A stretch of DNA of 64,000 nucleotides, taken from positions 248,001 through 312,000 of the forward strand of contig NZ_FORV01000005.1 of assembly GCF_900114095.1 (NCBI RefSeq), in the 5' to 3' direction. The DNA comes from Sphingomonas sp. NFR04 (GTDB taxonomy: Bacteria; Pseudomonadota; Alphaproteobacteria; Sphingomonadales; Sphingomonadaceae). This document shows, in pieces, positions 43,383 to 52,643 of the stretch (its first letter is position 1; each line of letters opens with the position of its first letter). The position numbers were made by a program, and so were the translations under genes. The notes beneath the pieces were generated by a model. That model did not search any database, was not told where the DNA came from, and saw nothing but the letters and a program-made list of their open reading frames with translations.

Positions 43383-43769
43383 TCAGGCGGCGGCTGCGGT
43401 CGCCTGCGGCGCAGGCGCGCGATCCTGGAAGCCCAGGCCTTCCATGATCGTGCGGTTCACCTGGATCAGCTCCATGATCGACTCGCGCCCGGCGACCACG
43501 TCGCTGGTGAAACGATCCACCCAAAGCCCAAGCGAGATGATCTTCGCGCGCAGCTCCACCGGCAGCGTGTTCCCGCGAGCACCGCAGTCGGTCATGAACG
43601 CGGTCCACATTTCGCGATTGCGGTACAGCGACGGCATCAACAGCGCGCCCTTCAGGCCGGCTTCGTGTGCCGTCAGCATTTCCCCGGTGATCTCGCGCAT
43701 CAGCCGCAGTTCCGCAGCACGCGGCGTCTCGGCCCGGCTCCGGGCAGCCTGATAAGCATTGATCGTCAT
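43383..43769 (-). CDS. flaF: Flagellar biosynthesis regulator FlaF
   Basis: This 128-aa protein starts MTINAYQAARSRAETPRAAELRLM, the signature of alphaproteobacterial FlaF, and carries NREMWTAFMTDC and LPVELRAKIISLGLWVDR. FlaF is needed for flagellin production or secretion in Caulobacter and rhizobia and acts opposite FlbT, which represses flagellin translation. FlbT is usually next door but is not in this window. AAGGAG precedes the ATG. Confidence 0.94.
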   Translation of the reverse strand: MTINAYQAARSRAETPRAAELRLMREITGEMLTAHEAGLKGALLMPSLYRNREMWTAFMTDCGARGNTLPVELRAKIISLGLWVDRFTSDVVAGRESIMELIQVNRTIMEGLGFQDRAPAPQATAAAA

Positions 43770-43791
43770 TGTCGCTCCTTTGCTCCTGCCG

Positions 43792-43804
43792 CCATTGTAG
43801 GAAG
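43792..43804 (-). promoter_or_regulatory. -10-like element before flaF
   Basis: On the minus strand this reads CTTCCTACAATGG, 22 bases upstream of the flaF ATG. It is a variant of the CCTATAA motif. Confidence 0.35.
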
Positions 43805-43828
43805 ATTTTGCCGGGTTGGTCCGTCCCC

Positions 43829-43840
43829 TTCCTATAAGAT
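43829..43840 (+). promoter_or_regulatory. CCTATAA -10-like element before the HAD gene
   Basis: TTCCTATAAGAT lies 43 bases upstream of the GTG start; CCGT occurs ten bases further upstream. It matches the element before flgI. Confidence 0.4.
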
Positions 43841-43882
43841 TCCTGCGTCCCCTCGGTGCGGACGCTTTCCAGGGACAGTACC

Positions 43883-46303
43883 GTGACCGACTTCATCCTT
43901 CCGCATGCTTTGCCGTCCGCGCTCGACGGGCGTGCGAACGTCAAGCTGCTCTCGCTCGACTGCTTCGACACGCTGCTCTGGCGCGACTGCCATGCGCCGA
44001 TCGACCTCTTCGGCGCGCTGCCCGGCGTGAACGTCCTGCAGCGGCAATGGGCGGAGACCCGCGCCCGCACCGCCGTGATGGTGCAGCATCGTCACAAGGA
44101 AGTATCGATCGAGCAGATCTACCGCGAAATGTATCCGAATGCGCGCAAGGCGGAGATCACCGCCGCCGTCGCGCACGAGCTGGACGCCGAGGCGCGGCAC
44201 TGCTTCGCCTTCCAGCCGGCGGTGGAACTGATCCGCGAGGCGAAGCGCCGCGGCATCGGCGTGATCATCGTCTCCGACACCTATCTCGACCAGAAGCAGC
44301 TGCGCGAACTGATCGCACGCGCTGCCGGCGTCGAAGTCGCGAACATGATCGAGCGGATCTTCTGCTCGTCCACCTACCACAAGTCCAAGTCGGACGGCCT
44401 CTATGCCGACGTGCTCAAGACGCTCAAGGTTCGGCCGGAAACGATCCTGCACATCGGCGACAATCCCATCGCCGACGTCGCCGGCGTGGCGCCGTTCGGG
44501 GTGCAGACGCTGCACCTCAAGCAGTTCACCGAAGCGACCGAGCAGCGGCTGCGCCTCGAATCCTCGATCAGTGCCATACTGCACCCAATGCTCCCGGAGA
44601 TGATCGCAGCGCAGCAGCCCCACCGCGCCGCGCTCGCCATCGGCGAGCCGCGGATCGACGATCCGGCGAAAGCACTCGGCTTTTCGGTAATGGGCCCGGT
44701 TTTCCACAGCTATGAACGCTGGCTCCAGCAGGAGGCGGCGGCACTGCAGGCGGAGCGCGGCGGCACCGTCCACTGGCTGTTCATGATGCGCGACGGCCTG
44801 CTGCCGATGCGCATCCACCAGGTGGCGCAGCCCGAGAGCCCGGCCCACTCTGTCGAAATCAGCCGCTTCACCGCCGTCGCCTCCTCGCTCACCAGCCCGG
44901 AGGCGATCGACCGCTATGTCCAGTTCGACATCGGCAGCGACGCGCGCAAGATTGCGCAGCAGCTGCTGCTGCCACAGCACGAGGCGCGGGCGGTGCTGAA
45001 GGGCTTGCCCAAGGACCGACGTCGCATCCCGGCTTTTATCGAGGAGATCCGCAAGCCGCAGCGCGTCAAGCAGATCATCAAGGCCGGCCAAGGCTTTGCG
45101 GATCGGCTGATCGCGCATGTGCGCAGCGTCGTCGATCCGCAGCCCTGCGATACGCTGATGCTCGTAGACCTGGGTTATAACGGCTCGGTCCAGAACGACG
45201 TGGAGGCGCTGCTGCGCGAGCGCTTCGGCGTGCATGTCGCCGGCCGCTACCTGCTGCTGCGCGAACAGTTCCGCTCCGGCGGCGACAAGAAGGGTATGAT
45301 CAGCGAAGACGCGTACGACTGCCACACGCTCGAGGCGATCGCCACCAATGTCGCCGTGCTCGAGCAGGTCTGCACCGCAGCCCAGGGCTCGACGGTCGAT
45401 TACCAGGCGGACGGCACCCCGGTCCGCACCGCGAACAGCATCAAGGGCCGCCAGAGCGAAATTCGCGAACGCATCCAGGAAGGCACGCTGCGCTTCGAGC
45501 GGGAGCAGGCCGCCGCCCGGCTGCGCGGCGCCGCGGTCGACGAGATGCCGCTGTGGCGCCGCGCCGCCGCCGCGGTGCTCGGCCGGCTGATGTACTTGCC
45601 GATGGCGCACGAATTGGCGGTGCTCGCCGAGTTCGAGCACGACATCAACGAAGGCGTGAGCGACACCGTGGCGCTGTTTGATCCATCGAGCGCCCGGCAT
45701 TGTCTTCACCAGCGCGGGCTGTTCTATATGAAGGGCTCCAACCGGATGTATTTGCCGGCCGAGTTGCACGGCGAGGGACTGCCGGTGAAGCTTGCCCTGC
45801 TCGCGCAGAAGCGCTTCGGGCTGCCGCTCAAATATGCCGATTTCGTCGACAGCACGATCTTGGTGCCGGTGATCGTCGCCGACGGGACCAACGTCTCGAC
45901 CGGCAACGTCACCGCCACGCCCACGCACAACGGCTATTATCTGGCGCCGATCCCGATCGGCGACTGCCGCTTCTCGGTGGGCGTACAGTTCGGCCAGCTG
46001 TTCGACTGGGTGCAGGTGGAGAGCGCCACGTTCATGCCGGTCGAATATTTCCTGGCGAGCGCGCAGGGCGCCGGTGTGAACGAAATCAAGGCCGTGCCCT
46101 CACTGGAGGGCATGCAGCAGGCAGCACCGAAGCTGTTCCACTGTGCCGACGAATTCAGCTTCATGATGGTCCCCCCGCCGCCGCGCGAGGACGACCGGCC
46201 GATGATGCTCGCCTTGGTGTTCCGGCCCATCGCGAAGCGCGGAATCGCCCCCGTGGAAACGGTTCGGCAACCATCGCTGGTGCATGCACCCGGCGTGCGC
46301 TGA
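43883..46303 (+). CDS. Large HAD-superfamily protein in the flagellar locus
   Basis: This 806-aa protein has an N-terminal HAD domain: motif I LLSLDCFDTLLW (Asp26, Asp29), motif II IIVSDTYLD and motif IV LHIGDNPIADV. A middle region (LFMMRDGLLPMRIHQ; VEISRFTAVASSL; LVDLGYNGSVQNDVEALL) resembles the COG5610-type HAD/glycan-cluster proteins. The C-terminal 200 residues look like a beta-rich domain. There is no signal peptide. The GTG start has AGGGA seven bases upstream. It sits between flaF and motA, so a role in motility or flagellar/surface glycan processing is likely but unproven. Confidence 0.8.
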   Translation: MTDFILPHALPSALDGRANVKLLSLDCFDTLLWRDCHAPIDLFGALPGVNVLQRQWAETRARTAVMVQHRHKEVSIEQIYREMYPNARKAEITAAVAHELDAEARHCFAFQPAVELIREAKRRGIGVIIVSDTYLDQKQLRELIARAAGVEVANMIERIFCSSTYHKSKSDGLYADVLKTLKVRPETILHIGDNPIADVAGVAPFGVQTLHLKQFTEATEQRLRLESSISAILHPMLPEMIAAQQPHRAALAIGEPRIDDPAKALGFSVMGPVFHSYERWLQQEAAALQAERGGTVHWLFMMRDGLLPMRIHQVAQPESPAHSVEISRFTAVASSLTSPEAIDRYVQFDIGSDARKIAQQLLLPQHEARAVLKGLPKDRRRIPAFIEEIRKPQRVKQIIKAGQGFADRLIAHVRSVVDPQPCDTLMLVDLGYNGSVQNDVEALLRERFGVHVAGRYLLLREQFRSGGDKKGMISEDAYDCHTLEAIATNVAVLEQVCTAAQGSTVDYQADGTPVRTANSIKGRQSEIRERIQEGTLRFEREQAAARLRGAAVDEMPLWRRAAAAVLGRLMYLPMAHELAVLAEFEHDINEGVSDTVALFDPSSARHCLHQRGLFYMKGSNRMYLPAELHGEGLPVKLALLAQKRFGLPLKYADFVDSTILVPVIVADGTNVSTGNVTATPTHNGYYLAPIPIGDCRFSVGVQFGQLFDWVQVESATFMPVEYFLASAQGAGVNEIKAVPSLEGMQQAAPKLFHCADEFSFMMVPPPPREDDRPMMLALVFRPIAKRGIAPVETVRQPSLVHAPGVR

Positions 46304-46351
46304 ACCCGCACCTAAGCATTATCCCCGAAGCGACCGGTACCCCCGGAAACC

Positions 46352-46362
46352 ATCCTATAATT
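46352..46362 (+). promoter_or_regulatory. CCTATAA -10-like element before motA
   Basis: ATCCTATAATT lies about 35 bases upstream of motA. CGAAGCGA stands 20 bases before the CCTATAA core, as it does (18 bases) before the PilZ gene. Confidence 0.4.
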
Positions 46363-46396
46363 CTGGAAAGATCCAGGGAAAGATTTTGGGCTCATC

Positions 46397-47281
46397 ATGC
46401 TGAACGCCGTTGGTTTCGTCATCATTCTCGTGTGCGTGTTCGGGAGCTTCATGATCTCGGGCGGCAAGTTCGAGATCATTGCGCACGCGCTGCCGCACGA
46501 GATGATGGCAATCGGTGGCGCAGCGATCGGCGCCTTCATTGTCGGCAACTCGATGCCCACGGTGAAGAAGGCCGGCGCCGGCATCATGCGCGCGTTCAAG
46601 GGCGGCCGCTGGAAGGCCAGCGACTATACCGACCTGCTGACGCTGATGTTCACGCTGCTGACGCTGTTCAAGAAGAGCGGCGCCACCGGCATCGAACCGC
46701 ACCTGGACAAGCCTGAGGAGAGCGATCTCTTCAAGCCCTATCCGCGGCTGCTGAAGGACCATCACCTGATCGAGTTCCTCTGCGATTACCTGCGGATGAT
46801 GACCGTCAACTTCGAGGATCCGCACCAGCTGGAATCCGCGATGGAAGCGGATATCGAGAAGCACCACCACGAGGAAACCCATCCGCAGCACTCGCTGCAG
46901 CTGATGGCCGACGGACTGCCCGCCATCGGCATCGTCGCGGCGGTGCTCGGCGTCATCAAGACGATGGGCTCGATCGATCAGCCGACCGAGATCCTCGGCG
47001 CGATGATCGGCGGCGCGCTCGTCGGTACCTTTCTCGGCGTGCTTCTGTCCTACTGCGTGGTGGCGCCGCTTGCCGGCAAGCTGCTCGAGACGATCGAAGC
47101 CGACTCCAAGCCCTTCACCATCGTGAAGACCGCCATCGTTGCCTATGCCCAGAACCAGCCGGTGCAGGTCGCGATCGAAATCGCCCGTCGCATGACGCCT
47201 TCCGCGTTCGCGCCGAGCTTCCAGCAACTCGAAACCGCTCTCGACGAGGCCAAAAATGGACTTTCCCCTGCCACCGCTTGA
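46397..47281 (+). CDS. motA: Flagellar motor stator protein MotA
   Basis: This 294-aa inner-membrane protein has four transmembrane segments (two N-terminal, two near residues 168-215) and the MotA motifs GAAIGAFIVGN, DGLPAIGIVAAVLGVIKTMG and GGALVGTFLGVLLSYCVVAPL. The cytoplasmic loop carries the torque-generating charged residues. With MotB it forms the proton-driven stator. It heads a long overlapping operon that includes the che genes and ends with motB and fliL. Confidence 0.97.
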   Translation: MLNAVGFVIILVCVFGSFMISGGKFEIIAHALPHEMMAIGGAAIGAFIVGNSMPTVKKAGAGIMRAFKGGRWKASDYTDLLTLMFTLLTLFKKSGATGIEPHLDKPEESDLFKPYPRLLKDHHLIEFLCDYLRMMTVNFEDPHQLESAMEADIEKHHHEETHPQHSLQLMADGLPAIGIVAAVLGVIKTMGSIDQPTEILGAMIGGALVGTFLGVLLSYCVVAPLAGKLLETIEADSKPFTIVKTAIVAYAQNQPVQVAIEIARRMTPSAFAPSFQQLETALDEAKNGLSPATA

Positions 47282-47576
47282 GGCCGGCGCGGACAACGCG
47301 CTCGCGCTCCCCGCGCACGGAACCACCGTGACGGCCGCGGATCTTCAAACCCGCCTCATCCAGGCGGTCGACGGCGACGGCCCGGTCGAGATCGATGCCT
47401 CGCAGGTCGAGAGCGTCGGCCAGGCGGTGCTGCAGCTGATCGTCGCGGCCAAGGCCGAAGCCGACAAGCTCGGCAAGGCCTTCACCATCCTCAACCCCAG
47501 CACTGCCTTCACCGATCGTGTGAACCGTTGCCAGCTCGCAGCGGCGGTCGGCATTGATACCGGAGAACTTCTGTGA
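47256..47576 (+). CDS. cheS: Single-domain STAS chemotaxis protein (CheS-like)
   Basis: This 106-aa STAS-domain protein has strand VEIDASQVESVGQAVLQLIVAAKAEADKLGK, which matches the STAS core but lacks an obvious phosphorylatable Ser at the usual place (SVGQAVLQ). It overlaps motA by 26 bases and cheY by four. In Sinorhizobium meliloti a single-domain STAS protein, CheS, occupies the same place just before cheY1 and helps CheA drain phosphate from CheY1. I assign CheS by synteny and fold; orthology is not proven. Confidence 0.7.
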   Translation: MDFPLPPLEAGADNALALPAHGTTVTAADLQTRLIQAVDGDGPVEIDASQVESVGQAVLQLIVAAKAEADKLGKAFTILNPSTAFTDRVNRCQLAAAVGIDTGELL

Positions 47577-47938
47577 CCAAGCTGATCCTTACCGTCGATG
47601 ACTCCGCGAGCATGCGCATGCTGCTCAAGACGTCGCTGACCTCGCAGGGCTTTCGTATCGAGAGCGCGAACGACGGGCAGCATGGGCTGGAGCGCATGCA
47701 CGAGGTCAAGCCCGACCTGCTCATCACCGACATCAACATGCCGAAGATGGACGGGTTCGAGCTGATCGAGGCCGTGCGCCAGGTTCCCGAATTCAAGGGC
47801 GTGCCGATCCTGGTGCTGTCGACCGAATTCTCGGACGAGAAGAAGCAGCGCGCCCGCTCCGCCGGCGCCACCGGCTGGATCACCAAGCCCTTCGAGGCCA
47901 CCAAGCTGGGGGCGGCGATCCGCCGCGTCTGCCCGTGA
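47573..47938 (+). CDS. cheY: Chemotaxis response regulator CheY (first copy)
   Basis: This 121-aa single receiver domain has acidic pocket Asp9-Asp10, acceptor Asp53 (LLITDINMPKMDG), switch Ser/Thr in LVLSTEF and Lys in ITKPFEA. The GTG start overlaps the upstream stop (GTGA). It lies between cheS and cheA, the position of cheY1 (the phosphate-sink regulator) in the rhizobial operon. Confidence 0.95.
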   Translation: MTKLILTVDDSASMRMLLKTSLTSQGFRIESANDGQHGLERMHEVKPDLLITDINMPKMDGFELIEAVRQVPEFKGVPILVLSTEFSDEKKQRARSAGATGWITKPFEATKLGAAIRRVCP

Positions 47939-50217
47939 GCGACGAATTCGACGATATCCAGGCAATCTTCTTCGAAGAGTGCACTGAAGGCCTCACGACG
48001 GCCGAGGAAGGGCTGTCGGCGATGCAGTCGGGCGATCTGTCCGGCGAAACCATTGCCGGCGTGTTCCGCGCGATCCACTCGATCAAGGGTGGTGCCGGCG
48101 CCTTCGGCCATTCGGACCTGACCGCCTTCGCGCACAAGTTCGAGAACGTGCTCGACGAGGTGCGTGCCGGGAAGATCGTCCCCACGCCCGGCGTGATCCG
48201 GGTGATGCTGAGCTCGTTCGACGTGCTGTCGGACCATGTCGAGGCGGCCAAGGGCAATGCGTCCCGGCCGAACGACGGGGCCGCGCTGAGCGCGCTTGAA
48301 CAGGTGCTCGCCAACAAGGGCGTGCCGGATGGCGACGCGCCGGCTGCGGCCGCGCCTGCCGCGGCAGCCCCCGCTCCCGCCGCCCCGGCCCCTGCGCCGG
48401 CGATGGAGGAAGAGGAAGACGAGTTCGGCTTCCGCCCGGTGGGCGTGTCGCTCGATGATCTCGACGGCCCCGACGAGGCCGGCGGCTGGACCGTGCGCTT
48501 CAAGCCGTCGCGCGCCGCGCTCGCCAATGCCGGCGAGCCGCTGCTGACGGTGCGCGAGCTGGAGGGCCTGGGCGCGCGCGTCGACTCGGTCGAAATCAGC
48601 ACGCTGCCCGCGCTGCGCGAGATCGATCCGGAAGACAGCTACTTCACCTGGGTGATGCACGCGCCGGCCGAGCTGCCGGAAAGCGACCTCTCCGACTGCT
48701 TCGACTTCGTCGCGCCGGACTCGGTGATCGAGATCAAGCGCAACGAAGACGTGGTCCTGCCCGAAGGGGCTGCCGACACTGAAATGGACGGCGACGAGAT
48801 CCCGTTCGTGCCGGTGACGGCAACGGTAGACGACTTCATGGACCTGGGCCCTGCCCCGGCCGCACCTGCCCCGGCGCCCGTCCCGGCTCCGGCACCGGCA
48901 CCCGTGGCGGCTGCTCCGGAAGCGGCGCCTGCCCCTGCGGCCGCGGCGACCCCGCCGGCCGGCGGTGGCGGCACGCCCGGTGGCCCTGGTGGCGGCGGTG
49001 CTGGCGGCGGCGGCGGTGGCCCGGCCAAGCCGGTCAACGAAGCCGCGCAGACCATCCGCGTGGACCTCGTCAAGCTCGACCTGCTGCTCAACCTGGTCGG
49101 CGAGCTGGTGATCCGCAACTCGATCCTGGCCGACCGGCTGTCGCCGGCCGATCGCCAGCGCGTCGAACTGCCCGAACTGGCCCGCCTCACCCGGCAGATC
49201 CAGGACAACGTCATGTCGCTGCGCGCCCAGCCGATCCGGCAGGCCTTCAGCCGCGTGCCGCGCATGCTCCGCGATCTGTCGGTCGAGACCGGCAAGCAGA
49301 TCAACCTCGAGACGATCGGTGAGACGACCGAAGTCGACAAGGGCGTGATCGAGAAGATCGGCGATCCGCTGACCCACATGATCCGCAACGCCGCGGACCA
49401 TGGCCTGGAAAGCGCCGAGGAGCGGATCGCGGCGGGCAAGGACCCCGCGGGCACGATCAAGCTGTCGGCCGAGCAGAAGGGCGCCCGTATCTTCGTTCGC
49501 GTGGCGGACAATGGCCGCGGCATCAACCGCGAACGCGTCCGCGCCAAGGCGGTCGAAAAGGGCATCATCAGCGCCGATGCGGTGCTGACGAACGAGGAAA
49601 TCGACCAGCTGATCTGCGCCCCGGGCTTCTCCACCGCGGAGAAGATCTCGAACATCTCGGGTCGCGGCGTGGGCATGGACGTGGTGCGCTCGAACGTGGA
49701 AGCCCTGGGCGGCCGCGTCGAGATCCACTCGGTGCCCGGCGAAGGCACGACCTTCACGATGATCCTGCCGCTCACGCTGGCCATTCTGGACGGCATGATC
49801 GTGCGGCTCGCCGGCCAGCGCTTCGTCCTGCCGCTGACGCACGTGCTGGAGACGATCCAGCCCGAGCCCGGCCAGGTGAAGCGCACCGCGCCCGACCACG
49901 AAGTGATCGACATGCGCGGCGAATATCTGCCGGTGAAGCGTGCGACCGAGATCTTCGGCCTGAACGACGACCGCGCCATCGAGGACTCGCTGGTGGTGAT
50001 CGTCGAGAGCGAAAGCTCGGGCAAGGTCGGTCTCGTCGTCGACACCATCGATGACCGCCGCGAAGTGGTGATCAAGAGCCTGGATCAGAACCTGCATCCG
50101 ATCCGCGGCCTGGGTGGCGCGACCATCCTGGGCGACGGCTCGATCGCTCTCATCCTCGACATCGAGGCGCTGGTTTCCTCGCCTACCCGTTTCACGCCCA
50201 AAGGACTGGCAGCATGA
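47935..50217 (+). CDS. cheA: Chemotaxis histidine kinase CheA
   Basis: This 760-aa kinase has an HPt domain with phospho-acceptor His48 (FRAIHSIKGGAGAFGH) and an Ala/Pro-rich linker. A regulatory region follows (FKPSRAALANAGEPLLTVRELEGLG; ISTLPALREIDPEDSYFTW), then a second Pro/Gly-rich linker and a dimerisation domain (VDLVKLDLLLNLVGELV). The HATPase comes next (HMIRNAADHGLES; GRGVGMDVVRSNVE), and a CheW-like domain closes the protein. The GTG start overlaps the cheY stop, and the stop overlaps cheW (ATGA). Confidence 0.97.
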   Translation: MSDEFDDIQAIFFEECTEGLTTAEEGLSAMQSGDLSGETIAGVFRAIHSIKGGAGAFGHSDLTAFAHKFENVLDEVRAGKIVPTPGVIRVMLSSFDVLSDHVEAAKGNASRPNDGAALSALEQVLANKGVPDGDAPAAAAPAAAAPAPAAPAPAPAMEEEEDEFGFRPVGVSLDDLDGPDEAGGWTVRFKPSRAALANAGEPLLTVRELEGLGARVDSVEISTLPALREIDPEDSYFTWVMHAPAELPESDLSDCFDFVAPDSVIEIKRNEDVVLPEGAADTEMDGDEIPFVPVTATVDDFMDLGPAPAAPAPAPVPAPAPAPVAAAPEAAPAPAAAATPPAGGGGTPGGPGGGGAGGGGGGPAKPVNEAAQTIRVDLVKLDLLLNLVGELVIRNSILADRLSPADRQRVELPELARLTRQIQDNVMSLRAQPIRQAFSRVPRMLRDLSVETGKQINLETIGETTEVDKGVIEKIGDPLTHMIRNAADHGLESAEERIAAGKDPAGTIKLSAEQKGARIFVRVADNGRGINRERVRAKAVEKGIISADAVLTNEEIDQLICAPGFSTAEKISNISGRGVGMDVVRSNVEALGGRVEIHSVPGEGTTFTMILPLTLAILDGMIVRLAGQRFVLPLTHVLETIQPEPGQVKRTAPDHEVIDMRGEYLPVKRATEIFGLNDDRAIEDSLVVIVESESSGKVGLVVDTIDDRREVVIKSLDQNLHPIRGLGGATILGDGSIALILDIEALVSSPTRFTPKGLAA

Positions 50218-50708
50218 GCACCCCCGACACCGCCAATGATCGCAAGATCGTAACCTTCTCGCTGGCCAAGCAGATCTTCGGGATCGACATGAGCGCGCTC
50301 ATCGAAATCCGCGAATGGGACGAGCCGACGCCGCTTCCCAACGTCCCCAGCTTCATCAAGGGCGTGACCAACCTGCGCGGCAACGTGATCCCGGTGGTCG
50401 GCCTGGCCGAGCGCCTGGGCTGGGAGCCGAGCCAGCTGCATGCGCGCTCGTGCATCCTGGTGGTCAACATCATGGGCAAGCAGGCAGGCTTCCTGGTCGA
50501 CGAAGTCAACGACATCGTGGGCATCAACGTGGGCGAGATCCAGCCGGCACCGGCGGTCGAGACCGCGCTGGAGGAAAGCGTGATCGCCGGCCTCGTCCGT
50601 ATCGCCACCCGCGCCAAGGACGGCACGCGCGACGAGAATGGCAGCATGGTCCTGCTGCTCGATCTCAACGCGCTCAGCCTGACCAAGCACCTGGATCTCG
50701 CGGCATGA
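50214..50708 (+). CDS. cheW: Chemotaxis coupling protein CheW
   Basis: This 164-aa scaffold protein links MCPs to CheA. The CheW core is intact: VTFSLAKQIFGIDMSALIEIREW, LPNVPSFIKGVTNLRGNVIPVVGLAERLG and GFLVDEVNDIVGI. It has four-base overlaps with cheA and cheR. Confidence 0.97.
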   Translation: MSTPDTANDRKIVTFSLAKQIFGIDMSALIEIREWDEPTPLPNVPSFIKGVTNLRGNVIPVVGLAERLGWEPSQLHARSCILVVNIMGKQAGFLVDEVNDIVGINVGEIQPAPAVETALEESVIAGLVRIATRAKDGTRDENGSMVLLLDLNALSLTKHLDLAA

Positions 50709-51583
50709 GCCCCGCCGGGGGCGCCGCCGCGGCGTCCGCCGGCGCCGGTAACGCGATGGCACCAGGCCAGAACGCGGAGCTTACGCCGCGCGATTTCCAG
50801 GCCATCGCTGCGATCATGTACGACGATGCCCGCATTTCGCTCAGCGAGGCGAAGACCACGCTCGTCCAGTCGCGCCTCGCGCGCCGGCTGCGCAAGTTCG
50901 GCCTGAACCGCTTCTGCGACTATGTCGACCTGGTGCACAGCGATGCGGAAGAACGCCATGCGATGGTGGTGGCGCTCACCACCAACCACACGCACTTCTT
51001 CCGCGAGCCGCATCATTTCGACCATTTCCGCGAGACCGTGATCCCCACGCTCCAGCGGAAACAGGGTCCGATCCGGATCTGGTCTGCAGGCTGCTCGTCG
51101 GGCGAGGAGGTCTACACGATCGCGATGTGCCTGCTGGGCCCCAGCCGGAGCAGCGCCTCGTGGTTGCGCAATGCCGATGTCCGGCTGCTCGCCACCGATA
51201 TCGCCCCGCACGTGGTCGAGTCGGTGCAGCGCGGGGTCTATGCGGAGAATGTCGCGGCGGGCGTGCCGGAGCCGTATCGCTCGACCTGGATGAAGCCGAC
51301 GCAAGGCGGCTTCGTGATGGCCGACGAAGCCCGGCAGATGGTCACCGCGAAAGTATTGAACCTGTTCGAGCCCTGGCCCCTCAAGGCCGCCTATGATGTC
51401 ATTTTCTGCCGTAACGTCATGATCTATTTCGGAGATCCCGCGAAGGAAGAGCTGGAGCATCGCTTCGTCGAACAGCTCGCCCGGGGGAGCTTCCTGTATA
51501 TCGGTCACTCGGAACGGCTGATCGGCCCGGCCGCGAGCAAGATGCGCTCGTGCGGGCACACTATTTACCAGAAGCCGGAGTAA
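50705..51583 (+). CDS. cheR: Chemotaxis methyltransferase CheR
   Basis: This 292-aa SAM-dependent enzyme methylates glutamates on MCPs. It has the N-terminal helical domain (LVQSRLARRLRKFGL), NHTHFFREPHHFDHF, SAM motif IWSAGCSSGEEVYTIA, DIAPHVVESVQRGVY and VIFCRNVMIYF. A 20-residue Ala-rich N-terminal extension precedes the domain. The start overlaps the cheW stop. Confidence 0.97.
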   Translation: MSPAGGAAAASAGAGNAMAPGQNAELTPRDFQAIAAIMYDDARISLSEAKTTLVQSRLARRLRKFGLNRFCDYVDLVHSDAEERHAMVVALTTNHTHFFREPHHFDHFRETVIPTLQRKQGPIRIWSAGCSSGEEVYTIAMCLLGPSRSSASWLRNADVRLLATDIAPHVVESVQRGVYAENVAAGVPEPYRSTWMKPTQGGFVMADEARQMVTAKVLNLFEPWPLKAAYDVIFCRNVMIYFGDPAKEELEHRFVEQLARGSFLYIGHSERLIGPAASKMRSCGHTIYQKPE

Positions 51584-51588
51584 TGGGC

Positions 51589-52641
51589 ATGAAACCAGTC
51601 CGCACGCTCATCGTCGACGACAGCGCATCGATGCGCGCGACGCTGAAGCGCATGCTCTCGGCCGACCCCGAGATCGAAGTGGTCGGCATGGCGCCGGAGC
51701 CGTTCGCGGCCCGCGACATGATCAAGGCGCTCAACCCCGACGTGCTGACGCTCGACGTCGAGATGCCCGGGATGGACGGCCTGTCGTTCCTGGAGCGCAT
51801 CATGCGCCTTCGGCCGATGCCGGTGGTGATGTGCTCCACCCTCACCGCCCGCGGTGCGGAAGTGACGATCGAGGCGCTGCGCCTCGGCGCGGTCGACTAT
51901 GTCACCAAGCCGAGCGGCACGCCCGACGATATCGAGCGCGATGCCAGCCTGCTGTGCGAGAAGGTGAAGAGCGCGGCGCGCTCGGTTGCCCGCGCCGGCC
52001 CGCAGCGCCTGCCCGCCCAGCCGAGCGTCGCCTCGGCCGGCGGCGGCGGTGCCGCGGCCCAGCTGATCGCGATCGGCTCGTCGACGGGCGGCGTGGAAGC
52101 CTTGTTCTCGCTGCTGCCGGCGCTGCCGGAAGATTCGCCGCCGATCCTGATCGTGCAGCACATGCCGGCAACCTTCACGCGCAGCTTCGCGCAGCGCCTG
52201 AACGCCGAGTGCCGGGTCAACGTAGTGGAAGCTACGGATGGTGCCCAGGTGACCCCGGGAACCGTCTATATTGCTCCTGGAGGCGAACGACATATGGAAC
52301 TCCAGGGCGGTGCCAATGGCCGGATCAAGCTGATCCCCGGCAATCCGGTCACCGGCCATCGTCCTTCGGTGGACGTGCTGTTCCGCTCGGTCTCCAAACT
52401 GGGCGCCGGTGCCGTCGGCGTCATCCTCACGGGGATGGGCAGCGACGGCGCACAGGGCCTGCTGGAAATGCGTCGGGCCGGTGCCCGCACGCTTGGCCAG
52501 ACCAAGGAAACCTGCGTGGTGTGGGGCATGCCCCGCGCCGCCAAGGAAGCGGGTGCAGTGGAGAAGGAAGTTGGCCTGTCGGCGATGCCGGAGGCCATTC
52601 TGAAAGCTTGTCGAGAAACGGTTAAGGTTGGGAGCGCATAA
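51589..52641 (+). CDS. cheB: Chemotaxis methylesterase/deamidase CheB
   Basis: This 350-aa protein has a receiver (Asp56 in LTLDVEMPGMDG) and a methylesterase domain with catalytic residues in IGSSTGGVEAL (Ser), VQHMPATFT (His) and LTGMGSDGAQGL (Asp). It reverses CheR methylation for adaptation. I chose ATG 51589 because GGAG is eight bases upstream; ATG 51583 overlaps the cheR stop but leaves only two bases to that site. Confidence 0.97.
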   Translation: MKPVRTLIVDDSASMRATLKRMLSADPEIEVVGMAPEPFAARDMIKALNPDVLTLDVEMPGMDGLSFLERIMRLRPMPVVMCSTLTARGAEVTIEALRLGAVDYVTKPSGTPDDIERDASLLCEKVKSAARSVARAGPQRLPAQPSVASAGGGGAAAQLIAIGSSTGGVEALFSLLPALPEDSPPILIVQHMPATFTRSFAQRLNAECRVNVVEATDGAQVTPGTVYIAPGGERHMELQGGANGRIKLIPGNPVTGHRPSVDVLFRSVSKLGAGAVGVILTGMGSDGAQGLLEMRRAGARTLGQTKETCVVWGMPRAAKEAGAVEKEVGLSAMPEAILKACRETVKVGSA

Positions 52642-52643
52642 CA

